Positions 52,473 through 61,490 of a stretch of DNA of 64,000 nucleotides are shown one piece after another. Positions within the stretch are counted from its first letter, which is position 1, and every line of letters starts with the position of its first letter. Source of the stretch: Erythrobacter fulvus (GTDB lineage: Bacteria > Pseudomonadota > Alphaproteobacteria > Sphingomonadales > Sphingomonadaceae); NCBI RefSeq assembly GCF_028595285.1, contig NZ_JAQQXQ010000001.1:270308-334307 (forward strand), read 5' to 3'. A program made the translations under genes and the position numbers. The notes below the pieces were generated by a model. The model searched no databases and was not told the origin of the DNA. It saw nothing but the letters and a program-made list of their open reading frames with translations.

Positions 52473-53696
52473 ATGCGCCATGCCTCGTCAAGCGCGGAGG
52501 GCATGGCTATAGCCGCGCGCGTGATGACTGCTCTCGTTCGCCGCTTTGTTCTGTTTCTTGTCCTGCTCGGGACGATCACGCTGCCTGTGCAGGCGCAACC
52601 GGCCGAGCGTGTCATTCCCGCTGTCCCGCGCGCGGACGAGGCACCCGTTGCGCTGCTGGTAGACATCACCACCGGACAGGTGCTCCACGCGCGCAATGCC
52701 GAGCGGCGCTTCATGCCCGCATCGGTCACCAAGGTGATGACGCTCTATCTGGCTTTTGAACTGATCGAACAGGGAAAGCTCGATCCGGCACAGGTTTTCA
52801 TGATGAGCCCCGAAGTGGCGCGCGAATGGCGACGCAAGGGTTCGACGATGTTCCTCGATCGCGGCGAACGCGTAACGGTTCACGATCTGCTGCTCGGCAT
52901 TGCCAATGTTTCGGCCAATGACGGCGCGGCGGTGCTGGCGGAGGGGCAGGCCGGGTCGGTAGCAGCATGGACCGCAGCGATGAGCGAGGCGGCACGCGGG
53001 CTCGGCATGAGCGGCAGCCATTTCGGCACTCCCAACGGCTTTCCCGACGAAGGGCGCACGTTCACCACAGCCAATGATCTGGCCAAGCTCGCACGGGCGC
53101 TGGTGACGCGCCATCCGGACAAGTTCGGTTATTACATCGGGCGTGCCGGGTTCGACTACAAAGGCATCGCGCAGGTCAATCATGATCCCATGATCGGACG
53201 GGTCGACGGGGCTGACGGGATCAAGACCGGTTTCACCAACGAATCCGGTTTCTCCTACCTCGGCACGGCGCGGCGCAACGGTCAGCGGCTGGTGCTGGTG
53301 CTCGCCGGCGTTGAAAACGGGCGGCTGCGCGGAAGGTTGGCGCTGGCCTATATGGAATGGGGCTTTTCCGCCTTCGACCGGCGGCGGCTGTTCGCACCTG
53401 ATGCGGTAATCGGCACGGCGCAGGTGCAGAACGGCGATGCACGCAGGGTGGCTTTGGTGGGCAAGGGGCCCGTCGCGATCAATCTCCCGCGCGGGAGCAA
53501 GGGCAGGATCAGCGCGAACATTCGTTACGACGGGCCGCTTCGGGCGCCAATCATGGCCGGCCAGCAGGTGGCGACGCTGGAAGTCACCGCGCCCGGCGTA
53601 GCTCCCGCACGCATCCCGCTTTACGCCGCCGAGGAAGTCGGTGTCGCCGGCCCGATCGACCGGATCGTCAATGCCATCGCGGGGCTGTTCGCATGA
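52473..53696 (+). CDS. D-alanyl-D-alanine carboxypeptidase (PBP5/6 type)
   Basis: 407 aa from ATG 52473; ATG 52503 and 52524 are in frame and would bring the signal peptide (RFVLFLVLLGTITLPVQAQ) closer to the N-terminus. Active-site motifs: S84VTK87 in RFMPASVTKVMTLYLAFELI, S147AN149 in IANVSANDGAAVLAE, and KTG in GADGIKTGFTNESGFS. The C-terminal beta domain and an amphipathic end (PIDRIVNAIAGLFA) suit membrane anchoring. It trims pentapeptides. tmk overlaps its end by 4 bp. Confidence 0.93.
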   Translation: MRHASSSAEGMAIAARVMTALVRRFVLFLVLLGTITLPVQAQPAERVIPAVPRADEAPVALLVDITTGQVLHARNAERRFMPASVTKVMTLYLAFELIEQGKLDPAQVFMMSPEVAREWRRKGSTMFLDRGERVTVHDLLLGIANVSANDGAAVLAEGQAGSVAAWTAAMSEAARGLGMSGSHFGTPNGFPDEGRTFTTANDLAKLARALVTRHPDKFGYYIGRAGFDYKGIAQVNHDPMIGRVDGADGIKTGFTNESGFSYLGTARRNGQRLVLVLAGVENGRLRGRLALAYMEWGFSAFDRRRLFAPDAVIGTAQVQNGDARRVALVGKGPVAINLPRGSKGRISANIRYDGPLRAPIMAGQQVATLEVTAPGVAPARIPLYAAEEVGVAGPIDRIVNAIAGLFA

Positions 53697-54340
53697 GCGC
53701 GGTACGCGGCCGCTTCATTGCCTTTGAAGGCGGGGAGGGCGCGGGCAAGTCTACCCAGGCGCGCCTGCTGGCCGAAGCCTTGCGCGCACGCGGGCTGACG
53801 GTCGTGACCACCCGCGAACCAGGCGGGACGCCGGGGGCAGAGGCGATCCGCAAACTCCTGCTCAATCCGCCCGGTGACACTGGCTGGACAGCCGAAGCCG
53901 AAGCCTTGCTGTTCGCCGCCGCCCGCGCCGATCATGTCGCACACCTGATCCGCCCGGCGCTCGCACGCGGGGAATGGGTGGTTTGCGACCGGTACGTCGA
54001 TTCGAGCCGCGCCTATCAGGGCGCTGCCGGAGAGCTGGGTGACGAAGCGGTTCTTGCGCTTCACGCCTTCGGCAGTGGCGGATTGCGGCCCGACCGGGTC
54101 ATCCTGCTCGAAGGCGACGAAGCCGCGCTGGTTGGCCGCCTCGCAGCGCGCGGAGCGGAAACGGACGCGATCGAAGGCCGGCCTGCCGCCTATCACCGTG
54201 CGGTCGCCGCCGCTTTCAGAGCCTTTGCCGAGGCCGATTCTTCCGGTTTTGCCCGGATCGACGGAATGGGCGCACCCGATGAAGTTCACCATCGCATCAT
54301 GGCGGCGCTCGGCGATCTGCTGGAGGGCGTGGGCACATGA
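53693..54340 (+). CDS. tmk: Thymidylate kinase
   Basis: 215 aa. P-loop in FIAFEGGEGAGKSTQARLLA, DRY motif in VVCDRYVDSSRAYQGA, and the Arg-containing TTREPGGTPGAEAIRKLLL. It phosphorylates dTMP to dTDP. Gene order dac-tmk-holB-metG-tatD with 4-8 bp overlaps is the conserved alphaproteobacterial arrangement. Confidence 0.96.
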   Translation: MSAVRGRFIAFEGGEGAGKSTQARLLAEALRARGLTVVTTREPGGTPGAEAIRKLLLNPPGDTGWTAEAEALLFAAARADHVAHLIRPALARGEWVVCDRYVDSSRAYQGAAGELGDEAVLALHAFGSGGLRPDRVILLEGDEAALVGRLAARGAETDAIEGRPAAYHRAVAAAFRAFAEADSSGFARIDGMGAPDEVHHRIMAALGDLLEGVGT

Positions 54341-55293
54341 CCCGCTGGCCCAATCACGGCGAAGCGTGGCGGCAATGGCGCGATGCGCTGGCGGGTGAAC
54401 GGATGCATCATGGCTGGCTGCTCGCGGGCAAGGCCGGGCTGGGCAAGCGTGATTTCGCCATGGCCGCGGCGCGCGAGCTGATGGCCGAACTCGGCGTTCC
54501 GCAGCCGCAGGGCGATCACCCCGATATTATCCTGCTGACCTATGGCCCCAAGGACGACAAGGCCGAACGCGCTGCTGCCGATGGGAAGCCTTACGAACTG
54601 GCTCGCAGCATTCGCATCAAGCAGATCCGCGCGATGCAGAAACGGCTGATTACCCGCCCGACGCTGGGTAGCCGGCGGGCAATCATTATCGATCCGGCCG
54701 ACGACATGGAGAAAGCCGCCGCCAACGCGCTGCTCAAGAGCCTTGAGGAACCGCCGGTGGGCACGTTTTTCCTGCTCGTGACCCACCGTCCGGCGCGCCT
54801 GCTGCCCACCATCCGTTCGCGTTGCCGCACCTTGCGGTTTCCGGTGCTGTCCGACAGCCAGCTGGGTGCGATGCTGGAGGAGGGCGGCATGCCCCACGAT
54901 CGCGCCGCCATCGCTGCCGCCGAAGGATCCTTCGGCGCCGCGCTGCGATTTGCCGCGCAGGATCTCGCGCCGCTGGCCAAGGTGATCGAGGCGTTGCTGG
55001 AACGCGGCGATGATGGGTTCACGGTTCGCGGAGAACTCGCCCGGCTTATCGGCCCACGCGCCGATCGCGAGCGCGTGCAGGCCGTGCTCGATCTCGCGCA
55101 GGCTCTTGCGGCGCGGGCTGCGCGGGAAACCGACGATATTGCCAGACGCGGGCGACTGATCGATACCCATGCCGCGCTGGTGAGCCTCGCCGCCGAGGCT
55201 CCGACGGCCAATTTCGATCCCGGGATGCTGCCCTTCGAGATCGGCAGCTTGCTTGTATCCGCCGCCCCCGCTAGCGAACCGGCCCATGGCTGA
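54337..55293 (+). CDS. holB: DNA polymerase III delta-prime subunit
   Basis: 318 aa. Clamp-loader AAA+ fold: HHGWLLAGKAGLGKRDFAMA, IKQIRAMQKRLITRP, IIIDPADDMEKAAANALLKS, LEEPPVGTFFLLVTHRPARL and the SRC motif in IRSRCRTLRFPVLSD. The P-loop region is degenerate, as in other delta-prime proteins. It loads the beta clamp. Overlaps tmk by 4 bp and metG by 8 bp. Confidence 0.93.
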   Translation: MTRWPNHGEAWRQWRDALAGERMHHGWLLAGKAGLGKRDFAMAAARELMAELGVPQPQGDHPDIILLTYGPKDDKAERAAADGKPYELARSIRIKQIRAMQKRLITRPTLGSRRAIIIDPADDMEKAAANALLKSLEEPPVGTFFLLVTHRPARLLPTIRSRCRTLRFPVLSDSQLGAMLEEGGMPHDRAAIAAAEGSFGAALRFAAQDLAPLAKVIEALLERGDDGFTVRGELARLIGPRADRERVQAVLDLAQALAARAARETDDIARRGRLIDTHAALVSLAAEAPTANFDPGMLPFEIGSLLVSAAPASEPAHG

Positions 55294-56854
55294 GACCGAC
55301 ACCACCCCTTTCTACATCACCACCGCCATCAGTTATCCCAACGGGCGGCCGCATATCGGCCACGCCTATGAGGCGATCGCGGCGGATGTCATCGCACGTT
55401 TCCAGCGCCTGCAAGGCCGATCCGTGCGGTTCCAGACCGGCACCGACGAACACGGGTTGAAAATGGCCCGCAAGGCCGAAGAGCAGGGCCGCAAGCCGCG
55501 TGACCTCGCCGATGAAATGTCCGGATATTTCCGGCAGATGTGCGATGCCCTTAACGTTTCCTATGATCGCTTCATTCGCACCTCCGAACCCGATCATCAT
55601 CGCGCCAGCCAGGCAATCTGGCAGGCGATGGAAGCCAGGGGGGATCTCTATCTCGATCGCTACGAAGGCTGGTACTCGGTCCGTGACGAGGCCTATTACG
55701 ACGAGAGCGAACTGGTCGAAGGCGAGGGCGGGGAAAAGCTGTCGCCGCAGGGCACTCCTGTCGAATGGACGATCGAGGAAAGCTGGTTCTTCCGTCTGTC
55801 GAAATATCAGCAACCGCTGCTGGAATTGCTGAAAACGCCGGGCTTTCTCGAACCGGCAAGCCGCCGCAACGAAATGATCGCCTTTGTCGAACAGGGCCTG
55901 CGCGACCTTTCGGTCAGCCGCACCAGTTTCGACTGGGGCGTGAAGGTGCCGGGCAGCGATGGTCACGTGATGTATGTCTGGGTCGATGCCCTGACCAATT
56001 ATCTCACGGGGCTCGGCTATCCCGACGATACCGCCCAGATGCGCGAATTCTGGCCTGCCAGCCTGCACCTGATCGGCAAGGACATCGTGCGGTTCCACAC
56101 GATATACTGGCCCGCCTTCCTGATGAGCGCGGATCTGCCGCTGCCGCAGAAGGTTTTCGGCCACGGCTTCCTGCTCAATCGAGGGCAGAAGGAATCAAAG
56201 TCGCTCGGCAACGTCACCGATCCGCTGGAGCTGGCAGAACGTTTCGGCGTGGATGCCTTGCGCTATTTCCTCATGCGCGAAGTCGCCTTCGGACAGGATG
56301 GCAGCTATTCACCTGAAGCCATTGTTTTGCGTGCCAATGCCGAGCTGGCCAACAGTTTCGGCAACCTAGCGCAGCGCACCCTGTCAATGATCGCGAAGAA
56401 CATGGACGGGAAGCTCGAGGCTTTCGAGCAGGCCGAGGCCGATACTGCCTTGCTGGCGACTGTCAGTCTTGCCTGCGAGACCGAACTTCCACGCGAATTC
56501 AACGCGTTGAACTTCTCAGTAGGGATCGAGGCATGGATGCGTGCGGTCTATGCCTGCAATCAATACGTCGACGAACAGGCACCCTGGGGCCTGAAAAAGA
56601 CCGATCCCGAACGGATGAAGGCGGTGCTGCAAACGCTGTTCGTGGCGCTGCGCGATCTCGCTATCGCGATCCAGCCCGTCGTACCGGAAAAGGCGGCATC
56701 GTTGCTCGACCAGCTGGGCATCCCCGCAGGCGAACGTTCCTTTTCCGCACTAGATGATCGGGAATGGTTCAACCGCCTCGTCGCCGGCGGCTATACTGTC
56801 GCTCCGCCGACACCGCTGTTCCCGCGGCTTGAATTGCCCGCAGAGGAGGGCTGA
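55286..56854 (+). CDS. metG: Methionyl-tRNA synthetase
   Basis: 522 aa from ATG 55286, inside the end of holB. Class I motifs: HIGH in PNGRPHIGHAYEAIAADVIA and KMSKS-like KESKSLGNV. The WYSVRDEAYYDESELVEGEG region covers the connective peptide; the zinc knuckle Cys set is absent, as in the shorter MetRS type. C-terminal anticodon-binding domain present, no extra dimerisation domain. Confidence 0.96.
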   Translation: MAETDTTPFYITTAISYPNGRPHIGHAYEAIAADVIARFQRLQGRSVRFQTGTDEHGLKMARKAEEQGRKPRDLADEMSGYFRQMCDALNVSYDRFIRTSEPDHHRASQAIWQAMEARGDLYLDRYEGWYSVRDEAYYDESELVEGEGGEKLSPQGTPVEWTIEESWFFRLSKYQQPLLELLKTPGFLEPASRRNEMIAFVEQGLRDLSVSRTSFDWGVKVPGSDGHVMYVWVDALTNYLTGLGYPDDTAQMREFWPASLHLIGKDIVRFHTIYWPAFLMSADLPLPQKVFGHGFLLNRGQKESKSLGNVTDPLELAERFGVDALRYFLMREVAFGQDGSYSPEAIVLRANAELANSFGNLAQRTLSMIAKNMDGKLEAFEQAEADTALLATVSLACETELPREFNALNFSVGIEAWMRAVYACNQYVDEQAPWGLKKTDPERMKAVLQTLFVALRDLAIAIQPVVPEKAASLLDQLGIPAGERSFSALDDREWFNRLVAGGYTVAPPTPLFPRLELPAEEG

Positions 56855-56862
56855 GGCAAGCG

Positions 56863-57639
56863 ATGCTGGTCGATAGCCATTGCCACCTGGAATATAAGGG
56901 CCTCGTCGAAGATCGCGAGGGCGTGCTTGAGCGGGCGCGAGAGGCCGGAGTAGGGGCTTTCCTCAATATCTCGACCCGCCAGAGCGAATGGGATCAGGTG
57001 GTCGGCACCGCCGCGCGTGAGCCGGATGTCTTCGCCAGCGTCGGTATCCACCCACACGAAGCCGATGCGCATCAGGACCTCGGCCGTGCCGCGCTGCTCG
57101 AAGCGACACGGCACCCGCGCGTCATCGCGATCGGCGAGACCGGGCTCGACTACTATTACGACAAGTCGGACAGGGAGGCGCAGAAGTCTCTGTTCCGCAT
57201 GCACATCGATGTCGCGCGCGAGACGCAGCTGCCGCTTATCATCCATACCCGCGATGCTGAGGAGGATACCTTCGCAATCCTCGCTGCGGAGATGGAGAAG
57301 GGGGCGTATCCCGCGCTGATCCACTGTTTCACCGCCTCGGCCAACTTTGCCGAAAAGGTGCTGGCGCTGGGGCTGACGATCTCGTTGTCGGGCATTGTGA
57401 CTTTCAAGAATGCCAAAGACTTGCAGGAGGTCGCGAAGATCATTCCTGAAGACCGGCTGCTGGTCGAGACAGATAGCCCCTTCCTCGCTCCGGTACCGCA
57501 TCGGGGCAGGGTGTGCGAACCGGCCTATGTCGCCGACACTGCCGCTTTTGTCGCAGGTTTGCGCGGAACAGATATGGAACGAATGACAGCCGTGACCACT
57601 GCGAATTTCTTCAACCTTTTCAAGAAAGCCGCCCTGTGA
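56863..57639 (+). CDS. tatD: TatD family hydrolase (DNase)
   Basis: 258 aa. Metal-binding motifs of the TIM-barrel amidohydrolase-like family: VDSHCHLEY at the N-terminus, ASVGIHPHEADAH, IAIGETGLDYYYD, LIIHTRDAEEDTF, ALIHCFTAS and LVETDSPFLAPVPHRG. It is a 3'-5' DNase or D-aminoacyl-type hydrolase. The next gene starts in a GTGA overlap. Confidence 0.94.
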   Translation: MLVDSHCHLEYKGLVEDREGVLERAREAGVGAFLNISTRQSEWDQVVGTAAREPDVFASVGIHPHEADAHQDLGRAALLEATRHPRVIAIGETGLDYYYDKSDREAQKSLFRMHIDVARETQLPLIIHTRDAEEDTFAILAAEMEKGAYPALIHCFTASANFAEKVLALGLTISLSGIVTFKNAKDLQEVAKIIPEDRLLVETDSPFLAPVPHRGRVCEPAYVADTAAFVAGLRGTDMERMTAVTTANFFNLFKKAAL

Positions 57640-58418
57640 AAGTAGTGATGCTCGGTTCGGGCACCTCGACCGGGGTGCCACGGCTGGGCGGGCCCGATGG
57701 CGCGGGCGACTGGGGCGACTGCGATCCGGAAGAACCGCGCAACCGCCGCACGCGGGTGTCGATTCTGGTCGAAAGCGATGACGGCCGCAGGCTGCTGGTC
57801 GATACCTCGTCGGATTGCCGCGCTCAGTTACTGGCGAACCGGATCGACGGCATCGATGCGGTGTTCTGGACGCATGATCATGCCGATCACTGCCATGGCA
57901 TCGATGATTTGCGCGTATTGCGTTACGGGCGCGCCGGGCCGATCCCGGGGTTTGCTTCGACTGAAACCGTCCGGCGGCTGCGGCAGCGGTTCGGCTACGT
58001 CTTTGCAGGACAGGACGGCTATCCGACAATCTGCACCATCGACACGCTTGACCGGCTGCGCATGATCGCCGGTTTCGGCGTCGAATGGTGCCAGATGGCG
58101 CATGGAACCGGCGAAACCACTGCATACCGCTTCGAAGCAGATGGCAAATCGATCGGCTATGCGACCGATTTCAGTGCGATTTCTGATGAGATGATCGAAC
58201 TGTTCGACGGCGTCGATATTCTTGTGTCCGATTGCCTACGCCGTGAACCTCATCCCACGCATGCAAATCTCGCCATGGCCATTGAACTTGGCGAGCGGTG
58301 CGGCGCGGGGCGCGTCGTGCTGAGCCATCTCGACAAGAGCATGGATTACCGGGCGCTCTGTTGCGAAGTGCCCGATTTCGTAACTGTCGGGTTCGATGGT
58401 CTGGTGGTTGTCGCATGA
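57636..58418 (+). CDS. Metallo-beta-lactamase fold hydrolase (PhnP-like)
   Basis: 260 aa from GTG 57636, overlapping the tatD stop. VVMLGSGTSTGVPRLGG begins the fold; HxHxDH is in FWTHDHADHCHGIDDLR, followed by MAHGTGETTAYRF, IGYATDFSAI and LVSDCLRREPHPTH, and VLSHLDKSMDYR. It is the gene that usually follows tatD. Probably a phosphodiesterase. Confidence 0.92.
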   Translation: MKVVMLGSGTSTGVPRLGGPDGAGDWGDCDPEEPRNRRTRVSILVESDDGRRLLVDTSSDCRAQLLANRIDGIDAVFWTHDHADHCHGIDDLRVLRYGRAGPIPGFASTETVRRLRQRFGYVFAGQDGYPTICTIDTLDRLRMIAGFGVEWCQMAHGTGETTAYRFEADGKSIGYATDFSAISDEMIELFDGVDILVSDCLRREPHPTHANLAMAIELGERCGAGRVVLSHLDKSMDYRALCCEVPDFVTVGFDGLVVVA

Positions 58419-58618
58419 CCCCTGAATTGATCATGCCTGTGATTGCCAGCATCGGCTGGCTGATTGTCGTTGGTGCAGCGCTGGCTTCACACCGTTTGAA
58501 GTGGAGCCAGGTTGCAAAGATGGCGCTTGTCTGGGCGGCCATTTTCGGTGGTCTTTATGTTCTGGTGGAGTGGTACCTGACGGTTCGGGATGCCGCCGGG
58601 TCAACATCTTCCATTTAA
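58415..58618 (+). CDS. Small two-helix membrane protein
   Basis: 67 aa, ATG overlapping the upstream TGA (ATGA). Two hydrophobic helices: ELIMPVIASIGWLIVVGAAL and VAKMALVWAAIFGGLYVLVE. Conserved position at the end of the tmk-tatD operon supports it being real; function unknown. Confidence 0.7.
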   Translation: MTPELIMPVIASIGWLIVVGAALASHRLKWSQVAKMALVWAAIFGGLYVLVEWYLTVRDAAGSTSSI

Positions 58619-58650
58619 CATAATATATATTATCCATTCAAAGGTCAGGC

Positions 58651-59418
58651 ATGAGCAAAGCGCCCCATACGTCCCCTATCAACCGGTTGCTCGACATCAT
58701 GGCCCGCCTGCGCGATCCCAAAGCCGGTTGTGAATGGGATCTCGCGCAAGACTTCGCGAGCATCGCGCCTTACACCATCGAAGAAGCCTACGAAGTCGCA
58801 GACGCGATCAACCGCAATGACATCGCCGACCTTCGCGACGAACTTGGCGATCTGTTGCTCCAGGTCGTCTTCCACGCCCGCATGGCCGAAGAAGCCGGAT
58901 ATTTCGCCTTCGCCGACGTTGCCAACGCGATCAACGAAAAGATGGAAACCCGCCATCCGCATATCTTCGCCAACGCTGGCGGAACCATGGACGAGGCGCG
59001 CTGGGAAAATCTCAAGGCAAACGAACGCGCAGCCAAGGGTGTGACCAGCGCGCTCGACGGTGTGGCATTGGCGCTTCCGGCCCTGATGCGCGCGCAGAAG
59101 CTTCAGAAACGCGCCGCGCGAACGGGCTTCGACTGGCCCGATCCTTCCGGTTCCGAAGCTAAAATTGCCGAGGAAATGGAGGAACTTAAGGTCGCAACTT
59201 CCGATCAGGAAAAATTCGAGGAAGCGGGCGATCTGCTGTTCGCCGTCGTCAATTTTGTCCGCGCGCACGGGATCAGCGCCGAGGATGCCTTGCGCGCCGC
59301 CAATGCCAAGTTCGAACGCCGCTTTCGCGCAATGGAAGATCTGGCCGATGGCGCGTTTCCATCGCTGTCTCTCGATGCGCAGGAAGAATTATGGCAGCAG
59401 GTAAAATCGGCCGAGTAA
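58651..59418 (+). CDS. mazG: Nucleoside triphosphate pyrophosphohydrolase MazG
   Basis: 255 aa with two MazG helical domains. First: CEWDLAQDFASIAPYTIEEA (the usual CPWD reads CEWD), EVADAINRNDIADLRDELGD with the E-x-x-E metal ligands. Second: AKIAEEMEELKVATSDQEKF and EAGDLLFAVVNFVRAHG. It hydrolyses NTPs, including (p)ppGpp-related control in E. coli. Convergent with hflX, 10 nt between. Confidence 0.93.
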   Translation: MSKAPHTSPINRLLDIMARLRDPKAGCEWDLAQDFASIAPYTIEEAYEVADAINRNDIADLRDELGDLLLQVVFHARMAEEAGYFAFADVANAINEKMETRHPHIFANAGGTMDEARWENLKANERAAKGVTSALDGVALALPALMRAQKLQKRAARTGFDWPDPSGSEAKIAEEMEELKVATSDQEKFEEAGDLLFAVVNFVRAHGISAEDALRAANAKFERRFRAMEDLADGAFPSLSLDAQEELWQQVKSAE

Positions 59419-59428
59419 CCGTTTTTAA

Positions 59429-60700
59429 TCAATTGCCTAGCGTGGAAAACTGGCCCAGTTCCTTGGGGTTGAGGCGGACAGTGACGCGGCGCATCGGGCC
59501 TGCCTCTCCTTCTCCGGCATCCTCCTCCGCCACCACGTCGCCATGCGCGTGCAGCCATGCCATGCGTCGCCCGTCGCTGAGCGGCAGCACAAAGCTGACT
59601 TCGCGTGCGGCACCGGTGAGCAAGGTGGAAAGCCGATCTTCCAGCCATGCCACGCCCTCACCCGTCGCCGCCGACACGATCACCGCATCGTGTCCTTCCG
59701 CCGCATCGTGCAATTCCTCAAGCGATTCAGCGTCCAAAAGGTCGCACTTGTTCCAGACTTCGAGAATCGGAATACTGCTTTCGCCGGTATCCTTGTCGAC
59801 CACGCCGAGATCGCCGAGCACGTCCAGCACCTGCTTCTTCTGCGCCGCATGGCTTGGATTCGCCATGTCGCGAACGTGGCAGATGACATCGGCCCCCGTG
59901 ACTTCTTCGAGCGTCGCACGAAATGCAGCCACAAGCTGGGTCGGCAGATCGGAAATGAAGCCCACCGTGTCCGAAAGGATCGCCTTTTCCACCCCCGGCA
60001 GACGGATCGCCCGCATGGTGGGATCGAGCGTGGCGAACAGCAAATCCTCCGCCATAACTTCCGCGCCGGTAAGGCGGTTGAACAGCGTCGATTTGCCCGC
60101 ATTGGTGTAGCCCACCAGCGCGATGACCGGCCAGGGTGCCCTTCCCCGCCGTTCGCGATGCAAGGCGCGGGTTTTGCGCACCTGTTCAAGCTCTCGCCGC
60201 AAGCGACCCATGCGCTGACGGATCATCCGGCGGTCGGCTTCGATCTGGGTTTCGCCCGGACCGCCGAGAAAGCCGAAGCCGCCGCGCTGGCGTTCGAGGT
60301 GGGTCCAGCTGCGCACCAAACGGCTTTGCTGGTAATCGAGATGCGCCAGTTCGACCTGCAGGCGCCCCTCGGCTGTTGCCGCACGTTCGCCGAAAATTTC
60401 CAGAATTAGACCGGTGCGGTCGATCACCTTGCGCTTCAGCCGGTCTTCGAGATTGCGCTGCTGGATCGGGGTCAGCGCGCCGTCCACGATCACCAATTCG
60501 GCCGCGTATTGTTCGCACCAGACGGCGATATTTTCGACCTGACCCGATCCGAACAGGGTGTTCGGCTGCATCTGGCGCACGGGAAGGATCGCGGAATGGG
60601 CAACAACCACCCCGATCGCGAGTGCGAGCCCTTCGGCTTCGGCCAGGCGCTCGGACGCATCGAGATCGTAACGCAGCGCCCGGATATCCGGACACAGCAC
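59429..60700 (-). CDS. hflX: GTPase HflX
   Basis: 423 aa from GTG 60700. The N-terminal HflX domain has SGQVENIAVWCEQYAAELVI and the glycine-rich GGFGFLGGPGETQIEADRRM; the G domain has ALVGYTNAGKSTLFNRL (G1), LFATLDPTMR (G2-like), LSDTVGFI (G3) and VWNKCDLLD (G4). It is a ribosome-splitting GTPase encoded after hfq. The frame stays open 18 codons upstream to a CTG overlapping the hfq stop, so the true start may be non-standard. Confidence 0.94.
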   Translation of the reverse strand: MLCPDIRALRYDLDASERLAEAEGLALAIGVVVAHSAILPVRQMQPNTLFGSGQVENIAVWCEQYAAELVIVDGALTPIQQRNLEDRLKRKVIDRTGLILEIFGERAATAEGRLQVELAHLDYQQSRLVRSWTHLERQRGGFGFLGGPGETQIEADRRMIRQRMGRLRRELEQVRKTRALHRERRGRAPWPVIALVGYTNAGKSTLFNRLTGAEVMAEDLLFATLDPTMRAIRLPGVEKAILSDTVGFISDLPTQLVAAFRATLEEVTGADVICHVRDMANPSHAAQKKQVLDVLGDLGVVDKDTGESSIPILEVWNKCDLLDAESLEELHDAAEGHDAVIVSAATGEGVAWLEDRLSTLLTGAAREVSFVLPLSDGRRMAWLHAHGDVVAEEDAGEGEAGPMRRVTVRLNPKELGQFSTLGN

Positions 60701-60750
60701 CAGCGCCCGCGCGCCGCGTGTAACCTCGTCGTCGAATTCGCTATCGAAGC

Positions 60751-61335
60751 TCAGTCTTCGGCCCCGTCGTCGTCATAATCGTCATCATCGTCACCGACGC
60801 TGAGATCGACCGGCCCGGCGGGCTGGATGGTGGACACGGCATGCTTGTATGCCAACTGCACCGCGCCGTCGCGTTCCAGCAGCATGCAGAACAGATCATA
60901 GGCAGCAATGCGTCCCTGCAACATCACGCCGTTCACGAGGAACATGGTCACCTGCACCTCGGCTTCGGCAACGCGGCTGAGGAACACGTCCTGAAGCAGT
61001 TTCTGCTTCTTGCCGCCGCCCCGGCTCTGGAATTGCATGTGGTCAAGCGACTGCCCGGGCATGATCGTCGAGATCGCGTGCTTGTAGACAAGCTGCGATT
61101 GCCCGTCGCGGCGGAGCAGGATCGAGAAATTGTCAAACCACGTGACAATGCCCTGAAGCTTCACGCCCTTCACAAGGAACATCGTCACCGGAATCTTGTT
61201 CTTGCGCAGCAGGTTTAGGAATGCATCCTGAAGATTGCCTTGCCGCCCGGCAGCACCGCCGCCGTCGCTGCGCTGTTCGACCGGCGCGGCACTGCGCGCA
61301 ACCGGACGGGGGGAGAGCGTTCGCCCGCTGGACAT
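60751..61335 (-). CDS. hfq: RNA chaperone Hfq with two Sm domains
   Basis: 194 aa from ATG 61335, with AGGAG at good spacing. Two Hfq-like Sm domains: residues about 34-93 ([20 protein letters not shown] ... [10 protein letters not shown]) and 112-172 ([20 protein letters not shown] ... [10 protein letters not shown]). Each keeps the proximal-face Gln and the YKHA segment. An acidic Asp-rich tail ends the protein. Normal Hfq has one domain (about 80-100 aa). It pairs small RNAs with mRNAs. In the ntrX-hfq-hflX operon. Confidence 0.96.
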   Translation of the reverse strand: MSSGRTLSPRPVARSAAPVEQRSDGGGAAGRQGNLQDAFLNLLRKNKIPVTMFLVKGVKLQGIVTWFDNFSILLRRDGQSQLVYKHAISTIMPGQSLDHMQFQSRGGGKKQKLLQDVFLSRVAEAEVQVTMFLVNGVMLQGRIAAYDLFCMLLERDGAVQLAYKHAVSTIQPAGPVDLSVGDDDDDYDDDGAED

Positions 61336-61490
61336 GGTCTTGGCTCCTGTTCTTGGCGGCCGGTTTTGCGGTCCGCAGATATGGCTGACCGGACGCGTCA
61401 CATGGCCGCCGGCACCGCCTATATAATGGCGATTGGCGTGCCACCCGACAAGGCTTGATTTGCTATGCGCTTACGGCCTGAACCGACGAC

